The position numbers and the translations under genes are program-made. A stretch of DNA of 64,000 bases from MGIIa-L3 sp038150305 (GTDB lineage Archaea > Thermoplasmatota > Poseidoniia > Poseidoniales > Poseidoniaceae), in assembly GCA_038150305.1 (NCBI GenBank), contig JAYOTG010000003.1, positions 57,424 to 121,423 of the forward strand. Reading direction: 5' to 3'. How positions within the stretch are numbered: position 1 is the first letter of the stretch; every line of letters starts with the position of its first letter. Under the pieces are notes generated by a model, which was not told the origin of the DNA, ran no database searches, and saw nothing but the letters and a program-made list of their open reading frames with translations. Below, piece after piece: positions 16,999 to 25,600 of the stretch.

Positions 16999-17937
16999 AT
17001 GGCGAACGGGCGAAGGAAAATTGCGGTCATTGGAGCAGGGAATGTTGGAGCGACGTGCGCCTTCGTTCTCGCACAGATGAAAGTCGCCGATATCGTGTTG
17101 CTTGACATCTTCGAAGGCTTCGCGAAGGGGAAGGCTCTGGACATGTCAGAAAACGCCACCGTGCTCAACTATGACGGACGCATCATCGGCACCGCATCCT
17201 ACGAAGACATCGCCGGCTCTGACGTGGTGGTCGTCACGTCTGGCTTCCCTCGTAAGCCAGGCATGACCCGCGAGGATCTAATCGGGAAGAACGCTGACAT
17301 CATCAGCCAGGTGGGCGCGGGCATCCGCGACCATGCTCCGGATGCCGTGGTGATCGTGGTCACCAACCCTCTAGACCTCATGACGTACCACATGCAGAAG
17401 GTCACAGGCTTCCCTCACGAGCGCGTGATTGGCCAAGCCGGCGTTCTGGATTCGGCTCGAATGGCCCACTTCATCGCGTTGGAACTGAATTGCGCAGAGG
17501 AGGACGTCTCTCCGATGGTGCTCGGTGGCCACGGCGACACCATGGTGCCGCTGCCACGGTACACCACCGTGGGCGGCATTCCGATCACACAGCTGATGCC
17601 AGAAGACAGGATTGCCGCGATTTCGGAGCGCACGGCGAAGGGCGGCGGTGAGATCGTCGCCCTGTTGGAGAAGGGCTCGGCCTTCTACGCGCCAGGATCC
17701 GCTGCGGCCATCATGGCTGAAGCCGTGCTCAACGACCGACGTCGCCTCATCCCAGCATCCTGCCATCTGACTGGGCAATACGGCCTTGACAACGTCTACA
17801 TCGGCGTCCCTTGCATCATTGGTGCAAACGGTGTCGAGCAAATCTTCGAACTCGACCTGCTCGACCATGAATTGGAGTCCCTGCAGACGTCTGGGAAATT
17901 CTACAAGGGTCAGCTGACCGATGTGTTGGGTTACTGA
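16999..17937 (+). CDS. mdh: Malate dehydrogenase (LDH-like, NAD-dependent)
   Basis: Interconverts malate and oxaloacetate in the citric acid cycle. The 312-aa protein has the NAD-binding VIGAGNVGATCAFVLA, the substrate loop TSGFPRKPGMTRED (the Arg pair marks malate rather than lactate specificity), the catalytic LGGHGDTMVPL and the nucleotide-loop VTNPLDLMTYHM. It is a single gene on the plus strand. Its last seven bases overlap the convergent YgfZ-like gene. The start at 16999 gives the usual short N-terminus. Confidence 0.95.
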   Translation: MANGRRKIAVIGAGNVGATCAFVLAQMKVADIVLLDIFEGFAKGKALDMSENATVLNYDGRIIGTASYEDIAGSDVVVVTSGFPRKPGMTREDLIGKNADIISQVGAGIRDHAPDAVVIVVTNPLDLMTYHMQKVTGFPHERVIGQAGVLDSARMAHFIALELNCAEEDVSPMVLGGHGDTMVPLPRYTTVGGIPITQLMPEDRIAAISERTAKGGGEIVALLEKGSAFYAPGSAAAIMAEAVLNDRRRLIPASCHLTGQYGLDNVYIGVPCIIGANGVEQIFELDLLDHELESLQTSGKFYKGQLTDVLGY

Positions 17938-18660
17938 ACCTCACGTGTGCGAACGATGGCCATTGACCTCCCATCATGGGAGGTCGTGATGCGGTCGACC
18001 GGAAAATCCTCAGTTGACCCTTGCACCAAGGTCCAGCCTGTTTTCCCCCTGCTTCGCATGCGTGTGAGGACTTCCTGGCCGAGGTAGCACNNNNNNNNNN
18101 TAGCACCCCTTGTTTTCATGCACCAAGGATCCCAATCCGCATGCGTAGGGATGGTGCTTCGACGTGATTTCGAATCCAACCTCCGGCCATCGATTGGCGA
18201 TGCGCCAGGCGGTCCATGCGTCGTTATGTTGCTCATGGTCTGCGCTGCTTGAACCTGCGACAACCAAGATGCACAAGTCGTGGTGAACACGCGCGCTCGT
18301 GACCCCTTCTACCGTGTGCCATGCCCCATCCTCAGGTCCGCCAGGCCCCGTGCGGTACACCACTTGATTTCTGTCGCTCAAATCCAGCATGGCCACGTCT
18401 TGTCCAAGTTGTCGTGGTGTCAGGTGATCGAGCAAAGCGTGCCAGCGTTCACGGTGAACCAAGAGCACAACGCCTTCTTCCCGCACCATGACCGTGGCAT
18501 CAGCAATCACCTTCGCCGCTCGATCGGTGAACACGGTCCGCAATGCCGAGCCGGGAGTGTTCGGGATGTGATTGGTGCTCAGGCCATCAATGAACGAAAC
18601 GGCATCAACGCCTCGTACGAAAAGGACGCCAACATCGGGGCGGAAATGGCTGAACGACAT
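17931..18660 (-). CDS. ygfZ: YgfZ/IBA57-like folate-binding Fe-S maturation protein (interrupted by a false assembly gap)
   Basis: A GcvT-like protein of about 237 aa after repair. The N-terminal part (VLFVRGVDAVSFIDGLSTNHI) and the signature KGCYLGQEVLTR are those of YgfZ/IBA57, which help form or repair [4Fe-4S] clusters. The signature is split by ten N at 18091-18100. The six bases TAGCAC occur on both sides of the N run; collapsing them and removing the N restores one open frame through HENKGCYLGQE. The apparent frameshift is therefore artificial. The IscA-like gene lies 6 bases upstream on the same strand, which fits the known ISCA-IBA57 partnership. Confidence 0.83.
18091..18100. other. 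Assembly gap (10 N), overlapping contig ends
   Basis: Ten N flanked by TAGCAC on both sides. Merging the flanks restores the reading frame and the KGCYLGQE motif of the YgfZ-like gene. The gap therefore holds no missing sequence. Confidence 0.9.
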
Positions 18661-18666
18661 CCTGAA

Positions 18667-19047
18667 TCAGCCGAAGGATTCGCCACAGCCGCACGTGCTT
18701 CCTGCATTTGGATTGTTGATCTTGAACCCGCCACCCATCAACCGGTCTTCATAATCGATTTCGATGCCGTCCAAGAGGTGGCTCGATGCATTGGGGACCT
18801 GGACGTTGATGCCCATGATCTCCAAGCTCTGGCAGTCTGGTTCCGATCCTTCGATGATTTGCAGGTCGTACATGTAGCCCGAGCAACCGCCTGAGAGGAC
18901 GCCCACGAGAAGCGATTGCCCCTCAGTGTCGCCAAAAGCATCACTCAGCATGGCGCGTGCTTTGTCGGTGATGGTGAGGTTGACGTTGACGGGGGCCGGG
19001 GCCTCCATCACAACGGCGGGCGCTGAGTCGCACGTTCCACAGTCCAT
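18667..19047 (-). CDS. IscA/ErpA-type iron-sulfur cluster carrier
   Basis: A 126-aa A-type carrier. The HesB-like domain has the three expected cysteines: one in SGGCSGYMYDL and two in STCGCGESF at the C-terminus. A roughly 25-residue N-terminal extension contains a further CGTC pair if the ATG at 19047 (MDCGTCDS) is used, which is not part of the family core. The gene is followed 6 bases later by the YgfZ/IBA57-like gene. Together they would supply [4Fe-4S] clusters to enzymes such as QueE in this window. The open frame runs 30 codons further upstream without family likeness. Confidence 0.88.
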   Translation of the reverse strand: MDCGTCDSAPAVVMEAPAPVNVNLTITDKARAMLSDAFGDTEGQSLLVGVLSGGCSGYMYDLQIIEGSEPDCQSLEIMGINVQVPNASSHLLDGIEIDYEDRLMGGGFKINNPNAGSTCGCGESFG

Positions 19048-19085
19048 GCCATGCCCAGACGGTCCTCGTTCATCAACCTGTGGCG

Positions 19086-21224
19086 TCAACGGCGTTTTGC
19101 TGCACGCTTTTCCTTCTCCTTGCGAAGGATCTTGCAACGTCGAATTTGCTCTTTTGCAAGCGCGATTTCATCTGGAGTCAACCCACGAGATTCGCCTTGT
19201 TCGAAGCACTTGATGGCGTCATCGTAGCGCTCCATTTCAGCATAGGCAACGCCCATGTTGTAGAGGGTCTGGCCTCGAACTTGTGCCGGTCGAATCATCA
19301 TTGCTTGGTAGTAGGCGTCCACACACTTCGGATAGTCTTCCATGTAGTAGTAGCAATTGCCCCTCGCGTTGAGCACGAGGATCACTTTCTCTTCATCATC
19401 GGCCAACAAACTCAGTGATTTGTCGAAACAGGAGAGGGCTTCACGGTATTTCTTGTCCTCAAGGAGTTGTGTGCCTCGATTAAACCACTCTCGACCCTGT
19501 TGTGCATCTTGCTCTGGGGTTGTGGTTCTCGACGGAGTGGCGATGTTTGAGGTGGCCTCCAAAGCAGCGGCAGCAAGGTCCACCTGTGGGTTCAGTGTTG
19601 GCTCAGCCTGTACCGGATCGGGTGCGGGGGCCGCGAGCAGCAAGGATGCGGCAGCGTCAACTCCTTCTGAAGCATCACTTTCGGTTGAGCTTTGGAATTC
19701 TGGCGCGGGGGTCAGATCGATGGCCGCAGGCGTCGCGGCCTGTTCGGCCGGAGGCTCGTCGGCCACCGGCGTCATGCTTTGCTCCGTGCTCGATGTCGTC
19801 ATCTGTTGGGCTCGTGCATGACACTTTGCGGCTTTCTCCAATTCGCCCGCAGCTTCGAGGGCTCGGGCCATCCCGGTCCAAGCGGACCCGTCCGTACTGT
19901 TCTTCGTCACTTCTGCCTTCCACAAGCCTATGGCCTCGAGGTGCTGAAGTTGCAAACTGTGGGCCCTAGCCCGCAGTCGGGGAGCGTCGTTGGCCAAGAG
20001 CAGAAGGACCTGTGCACCGAGTTCTGGTGCTTCAGGGAGCGTCGGCGGTTGGTCTGGAAGGTGCTCGAGTGCAGTCACCTCGCCTTCGCCAAGGTCGAGC
20101 AACCACGCGGCCAACGCAACGCGGTCATCTGTCGGCGCCTCTGGTCCAAGTCGAGTCATGGCTTCATCGAACCACACATCTGGATGTTCATTTCGGCTCA
20201 ACAAGGGCCAACGCCGCGCAGCAACGTCGTCGCTTGCTCCGCATTCAAGGGCCATGGTGTAAGCTTCGATGGCGGCATTGGTTTCTCCCTTGGCAGCGTG
20301 CACGTCACCGACCAGCACCCAACCTTCTGGGCGTTGGTCGTCGATGCGGATGCTGTGTTGCGCTGCCCCAAGCGCGTGATCTTCCAGGTTCAATCGATGC
20401 ATAGCGGTCGCTGCGGTGATCCACGCCTCGATGTGTTCTGCACCGTCCGTTCTGAGTCGATCACGGAGCAGTCCGATGGCGGCTTTTGGATGACCGGCGT
20501 CGAGTTCTTCCTTCGCTTGGTTGACGAGATCCTCCAGCGTGGGCTGATGGGGTTGTGGTTCCGCGACGATGGATGGTGCTTGAACCGATGGAGGCGTAGC
20601 GTCCGCATTGTCTTCCACCATAGTTTCCTGCACGTGTTGTTGCGCGGCGACCACACTTGCAGCCCGCTCCAACTCATCTTGGTCGAGGACTCCGTCGCCA
20701 TCTGTGTCGTGGTGCGACGATTCTTCCAGCACGGCTTGAGCATCCGTCACGCCCGCTTTGTCCATGGCCTTCGTGAGGTGTTCATCCTCCCACGTCGCGG
20801 TGGGTGTCGGACGCTGGACAGGCAAGTCTGGCTCTACGGTTTGACCGGTCTGACAGCGTCGTCGAATGTCGAGCAATTCTGGGTGATCTGGGTAATGGGT
20901 CAGCGCGCGCGTGGCCATGGCTCCGGCTCCCTCGGTGTCGCCCATCCTTTCGAGCAAAACGGCCAAGTTGGCCGTTGCTGGTGCATGATCTGGTTCAAGG
21001 TCCAAACAAATCGTAAACGACTGCTTCGCACCCTTGGCATCCCTCTGTCCCTCGAGCAGTACGCCCCGGTTGTACCATGCCATCGAACTTGAGGGATCCA
21101 TTGCGATGGCCCGGTTAAATCGGTCGAGGGCCTCAACGTATTTCCTGCCACGAGACAAGGCTTCGCCTTCCCTCAACAAATCGCTGACGTCGGGCGCTTC
21201 TGCGACCACCTCAGACTCGGTCAT
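19086..21224 (-). CDS. TPR-repeat protein with an embedded EF-hand
   Basis: A 712-aa cytoplasmic protein with no signal or membrane segment. N-terminal TPR units (RKYVEALDRFNRAIAMDP, SMAWYNRGVLLEG) and C-terminal TPR units (KKYREALSCFDKSLSLL, VRGQTLYNMGVAYAEMERY) flank a middle region. Near residues 170-185 sits a canonical EF-hand loop DTDGDGVLDQDE. A low-complexity Ala/Pro/Thr linker separates the TPR blocks and the C-terminus is very basic. It is probably a scaffold for protein interactions that may respond to calcium. It lies 38 bases upstream of the IscA-like gene on the same strand. Confidence 0.78.
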   Translation of the reverse strand: MTESEVVAEAPDVSDLLREGEALSRGRKYVEALDRFNRAIAMDPSSSMAWYNRGVLLEGQRDAKGAKQSFTICLDLEPDHAPATANLAVLLERMGDTEGAGAMATRALTHYPDHPELLDIRRRCQTGQTVEPDLPVQRPTPTATWEDEHLTKAMDKAGVTDAQAVLEESSHHDTDGDGVLDQDELERAASVVAAQQHVQETMVEDNADATPPSVQAPSIVAEPQPHQPTLEDLVNQAKEELDAGHPKAAIGLLRDRLRTDGAEHIEAWITAATAMHRLNLEDHALGAAQHSIRIDDQRPEGWVLVGDVHAAKGETNAAIEAYTMALECGASDDVAARRWPLLSRNEHPDVWFDEAMTRLGPEAPTDDRVALAAWLLDLGEGEVTALEHLPDQPPTLPEAPELGAQVLLLLANDAPRLRARAHSLQLQHLEAIGLWKAEVTKNSTDGSAWTGMARALEAAGELEKAAKCHARAQQMTTSSTEQSMTPVADEPPAEQAATPAAIDLTPAPEFQSSTESDASEGVDAAASLLLAAPAPDPVQAEPTLNPQVDLAAAALEATSNIATPSRTTTPEQDAQQGREWFNRGTQLLEDKKYREALSCFDKSLSLLADDEEKVILVLNARGNCYYYMEDYPKCVDAYYQAMMIRPAQVRGQTLYNMGVAYAEMERYDDAIKCFEQGESRGLTPDEIALAKEQIRRCKILRKEKEKRAAKRR

Positions 21225-21293
21225 CGTGTGCTTCCTGTTCGTTCCGAGGATAAGGATTGTTGCTTTGTGGTTGAGTCGGAGGGTTCCTCAATC

Positions 21294-22043
21294 ATGGCCC
21301 TATCCCCGAGCATGGTCGAACTGCCCGGGCCGCATGGTCTGTTTTTCATCGACCTACTCCCCGGTGAATTCCTCCGCGGTTGTCCACCCTCCCAAGGTCG
21401 TCGAGATGAGGGTCCGCCGACACCTTGCGTGATCGATGAAGCGTACGCGCTGAGCGCCAGGCCGGTCACCCAGCAGCAATGGGAATTGGTGATGGGACAG
21501 AATCCGTCCAAGTTTGCGGACGGGTGGACGGCCGGTCTGCGGCCTGTCGACTCCGTATCGCGGGACGATATCGCTTCCTTTCTCGCCCGTCTTAACGCGG
21601 AAACGGAAGGCATGTTGGCTGACCGGCAAGGGGAATACCGCCTCCCAAGCGAAGCCGAGTGGGAGTATGCTGCGCGGGCAGGGACCCAGGGCCGGTGGTG
21701 GTTCGGAGATGCAGACACAGACCTTGACGGCCATGCATGGCACGCAGGGAACGCTGGAGGCGTCACCCGTGAAGTCGGGCAAAAGGGTGCGAACCCTTGG
21801 GGGTTCCAAGACATGGCAGGAAACGTTGCGGAGTGGTGTGCGGACGGTTATGCTCCCTCTCTTGACGAACGGCACGGGCAACAAGCGCCGGTGTTGACCT
21901 CTGATGAGCGTGGTGTTTTGCGCGGAGGTGCATGGTACATGGAATCGGATTCAACGCGTTGCGCATCTCGACACAGCGCCGGTCCATCTGCGCGCAAAGA
22001 CGGGTTTGGTTTCCGTTTAGCATGGCAGCCTCATAACCACTGA
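21294..22043 (+). CDS. SUMF/formylglycine-generating-enzyme-like domain protein
   Basis: A 249-aa protein that is one SUMF domain. It has PGEFLRGCPP, ARPVTQQQWELVMGQNPS, YRLPSEAEWEYAARAGTQ, FQDMAGNVAEWCADGY and LRGGAW...GFGFRLAW, all typical. In true formylglycine-generating enzymes the end of the domain has two active cysteines five residues apart; here only the second position is Cys (STRCASRHS) and the first is Ser. It is therefore probably not a sulfatase activator but another member of the superfamily. No signal peptide is seen. The ATG at 21294 follows a weak GGATAAGG box. It ends 13 bases inside the convergent PqqD-like gene. Confidence 0.82.
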   Translation: MALSPSMVELPGPHGLFFIDLLPGEFLRGCPPSQGRRDEGPPTPCVIDEAYALSARPVTQQQWELVMGQNPSKFADGWTAGLRPVDSVSRDDIASFLARLNAETEGMLADRQGEYRLPSEAEWEYAARAGTQGRWWFGDADTDLDGHAWHAGNAGGVTREVGQKGANPWGFQDMAGNVAEWCADGYAPSLDERHGQQAPVLTSDERGVLRGGAWYMESDSTRCASRHSAGPSARKDGFGFRLAWQPHNH

Positions 22044-22516
22044 TCCATGTCTGGAACACGCTGGTCGAGGTTCTGTTCAGGTGGCACCGCACCGGGTTCG
22101 ATCGACCATGGGACTTCTCCTGCACTTGGGAGGAGTTTCATGACCCCGAGCGCAACAAAGCCACGGACGGCGGCTGTGCTGCGTTCGACCACGGGTGTGG
22201 CTTCCTCTTCAAACGATGCGTTGAGGTGGTGAACAATCGTCTGGAAGTCGCGCGTTCCGTCCGCCAACTCCCAAATCAGGCTGTTCATCGCATCGAGCGG
22301 TCTCCTCACCTCATTCGGGGCTCTGAGAATCTTCGCAAGAAGACGCTCAAATCGATTGAATCGCTTCTCGATCCTGAGCACGACGTGGCGCCCCGTGTGG
22401 ACCTCGACCTCACATCGTTTTCCAACGTCCCCTGTCCACCCCCACCACACGGGTGCTCGAACGGGGTGGCGTCCGTTCAACGGATGTTCTTCAGGAACGA
22501 CCACGTCGACCGTCAT
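22031..22516 (-). CDS. PqqD-like (RRE-type) domain protein
   Basis: A 161-aa protein whose middle and C-terminal part matches PqqD: a beta region (VVLRIEKRFNRFERLLAKI) followed by LDAMNSLIWELADG and FVALGVMKLL. PqqD domains usually bind a peptide substrate or leader for a radical SAM enzyme, or act as an inner module of membrane-linked assemblies. No radical SAM enzyme lies next to it. The ATG at 22516 overlaps the stop of the small membrane protein gene, so the two are coupled and are the last genes of the operon led by the large surface protein. Confidence 0.7.
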   Translation of the reverse strand: MTVDVVVPEEHPLNGRHPVRAPVWWGWTGDVGKRCEVEVHTGRHVVLRIEKRFNRFERLLAKILRAPNEVRRPLDAMNSLIWELADGTRDFQTIVHHLNASFEEEATPVVERSTAAVRGFVALGVMKLLPSAGEVPWSIEPGAVPPEQNLDQRVPDMDQWL

Positions 22517-22680
22517 GGCTTCCACGTCCAATAGAGCAGTGCAAGCATGGAGACGATTCCAGCGGCCGCTGAAAGTCGAAGCAAACCCCGCCGGCCCTCC
22601 AGGCGGTCCAACCACCAAGTCATGGTACCAAAGACACCTACCGACGTCATCAGAAAAGCCCATGTCGTTTCTTCAGACAT
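22513..22680 (-). CDS. Small two-helix membrane protein (55 aa)
   Basis: A short gene starting MSEETTWAFLMTSVGVFGTM and ending LALLYWTWKP. Two hydrophobic segments are joined by the very basic WLDRLEGRRG, so both ends should face the same side of the membrane. It begins 15 bases after the large surface protein gene and its TGA overlaps the ATG of the PqqD-like gene. That tight packing supports it as a real gene. Function unknown. Confidence 0.65.
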   Translation of the reverse strand: MSEETTWAFLMTSVGVFGTMTWWLDRLEGRRGLLRLSAAAGIVSMLALLYWTWKP

Positions 22681-22695
22681 TGTACGGACCCCAGT

Positions 22696-25600
22696 TTACT
22701 GGTCGGAGGGTTGCTGCTGTGCCAACCATTGGTGGCCGTAGTGCTCCCATTGCTCCATCGTCCACCCTTCTGGCAAGCCCGTTGCTGGAAGCGGGGGTCC
22801 ACGATGTTGCAACACAGGTGGCTCCGTATGCAGCGCTTGCGCGACGGTCGCAGGTGGGCCGGACCCAGTTGCGGGCGGGCCAGATGAGGAAACGGGGGGC
22901 CCTGCCGCATGTGCCGGAGGGTCAGCGGCGACGACAGGCGAGCCGGAAGGAGGAGGCAGGGATTCATCCTCCTCGAGATGATGATCCTGCTTCCGACGCA
23001 TCAGGAGAACGGTGATTCCGGCGACCAAAAGAAGGAGGCCTCCGCCGCCGAACGCGATCACCGTTCCACTGAATCCTTCGGGTTCCACAGGTTCATCCCA
23101 TGAGAGCATGGTGGACGTAGTGACGAGTTCGACGCCGTCAGCCGTCACAACGGTGACTGCCATCTCTCCCATGGCGGGCCCACCATTTTGGACGATGGTG
23201 CAACCAATGTTCCGCTCGGCCGTCACGATGTGTCCCGCTTGAAGGCTCACGTATGCGGGTGTTTCAGGCGTCAGTGCGCCCATTCCATCGCAAACCACCG
23301 CCCATGCTGAGGGGAACGAGAAGGTCATCGAGAGGTTCTCCTCGAACGATGAGGATGATGCATATTCAACCGTGAGTTGATGGGATCCACCGATGGCAGC
23401 TTGCTCGTTTGGTACGCTCCAATTGACGTCAACTTCGCGGCGCTGGTCCACTTCGACCAGATGACTCATCTCAAGGGTATACGGCCGATTTTCATCGTCG
23501 AGTCCGCCTTGTACCTTCACTTCGACCACGATTCTGGTGCCCAGAGGAGCGGCGGCTGGAACCTGAAGGTCCAGCTGGAAGGTGCGTTCACTTCCGGTTC
23601 CTAATCCGATCACGTGGGGTGTATCGAGGTCCAAGCCTGACCCGTCGTCAATGCTGAGGAATGTCACCATGTCCGTCAAATCCTGGGTGGACCGGACGGC
23701 GACTTCGATGAAGACGTCTGAATCAGGCGCATTCCCCAGATTGATCACCGTCCCGTTGATGGAAACCGTGTCACCTGCTCTCACGGCCGTCATGCTGCTC
23801 TCGAGTTCCAATCCTGGCTTTCTCACTGGCAGGACCAGCACCTCCAAGTCGTGACGGGCCTGTTCTTCGCTCCCGTCCAAGGCACGAAGGCCAAGCGCGA
23901 CCGGCGAACCAGCGGGGGCGTTTGTTGGGGCAAGGAGCATCAGTTCCAACGACAACGGTTGGTCGGTATGTTGCAGTGTGGTCAATTGAACCGGCATGGA
24001 GAGGTTTTCGTCGTTCAGGCGCCACCATGTGCTCCACGTTGAGGGCAAACCATCGACGGTCAAATCAAGGTCAACGTCTACGTTTCCGAGGTTCGTCACG
24101 TTGACGTGAACGCCCGTCGCCACCCCTGGCATCAGGCGCAACATTTCCACCTCTGACGTCAAGTCGACCTCGCGAACTTCGACCACGTCAGGCCCCATCC
24201 ACCACGGCGATTGTATGGACATGCCACTCCGATCCGATTCCATCACGAGGCGTATGTCTGGGGCAACGTCGTTCGCCAGTAGACCGGCGGGTGCCCGAAG
24301 CGTGATGGACACGCTGACCGTCGCACCAGCCGTCATCACCGCGGTCGTGCGGCTCAGCGATTCAATGGTCCACTCGGACGATTCGTCTGAGAGTTCAGAG
24401 GTAACGGACAAAATATCCGGGCGGTCGGCCAAGTTTCGTACGTCAACCGTCAGAACGGACGTTGTTCCAGCCTCCACGGGGGTGAAACCGCTGGACATGG
24501 TGAAGTCGAGTTCAGTCACCATCGATGCCGCCACATCGACGTCGATGGTGTCCGACCTGGTGGTGTCGTTTTGTGCGGTTGCAGTGAAGGTGGATGTGTG
24601 CACGGTGTCCGGTTGAGCTCCTGTCGGCACGGTCAGCAACAGGTCAATCTCCACTTCTTCGCCGGGTCGAACCAGCACGCTCGACGCTTGTGACCACGCA
24701 AAGGCAACGTCCCAACCCGTTGGGAGGAGGGTGGTGTCAATCGACAGGTCAAACACGTCAGAGGCACCGCCTTCATTTCCGAGTTTTACAACAAATGGGC
24801 AGGATTGTTGAGCGGGACACGATGGTCTCGACTCAGGCTCCTGCAGAACGGGAAGGCGGTCTGCCAAGACCGTGAAACTGACCGGTCCAGTCACGTGGAC
24901 GTCTGGGTGATCGGTGGTGGCGTTGAAGGTCATCGGAACCAGCCCAACTGTGGCGTTGGCGTCTGGCTTGATGCGAACTGAGACGTCCATCGATGTCCCG
25001 GGGAGGAGGTTGAATCCAGAGGCAGGAACTGAACTTCCGTCCATGAACGTGGTGTATGTTTCCCACCCCGTTGGCATCCCCTCCACGCCTGGAACGATGT
25101 CGGTTGAGATGTTTCCATCATTGAGGATTCGCAAGTCTACGCTGCCCCACGCACCGGGCACGGCTCCCGTGGTCCCCAGTCCTTGGACCTGAACGCCATA
25201 GGCTTCTGAACGCGCAGCTTGGTCGTAGAGAATGACGATTTCGTCCATCCACAAACCGATATCTTGCACGCTTGCGTCCGTGTCGAGCGTCCAACGGAAG
25301 GCGGAATTCGCGTGGAGGTGACGCGCCGGCGCCAGTGGAATGACCGGGCTGACGTGACCTCCAGAATCAATGCTAAACGTGTTCCAACTCGCTCCATCGG
25401 TCAGGAAATCCTGATCGATGGTCCCTGAGAATCCCATGAGCTCCTCCCATGCACCGGTCGGCGTTTTAGCCTCGACAGACAAGCGGTCTGGAGCAACAAC
25501 GCTCCCGGTGTAGAAGAAACTGAGGCCCATCGTACGGGTGCCGGACGTAAGCCCATCAGAGAAGTCCAGCGTCGGGGTGCTTAATCTGGAAATGGAGTTG

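Noticed and set aside
17931..18660. YgfZ-like gene as a pseudogene with frameshift
   Set aside because: The frame change equals the false N run plus the duplicated six bases; merging them restores the protein.
18280..18894. 204-codon plus-strand frame opposite the YgfZ/IscA genes
   Set aside because: Crosses the border between two minus-strand genes with clear family motifs.
19692..21092. 466-codon open frame on the plus strand opposite the TPR gene
   Set aside because: Composition is typical of antisense shadow (Cys, Trp, Arg and His rich) and the opposite strand holds clear TPR repeats.
22513..22680. 55-aa peptide as a RiPP precursor for the PqqD-like protein
   Set aside because: It looks like a two-helix membrane protein without a leader/core layout, and no radical SAM or protease partner is adjacent. 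Kept only as a small membrane protein.
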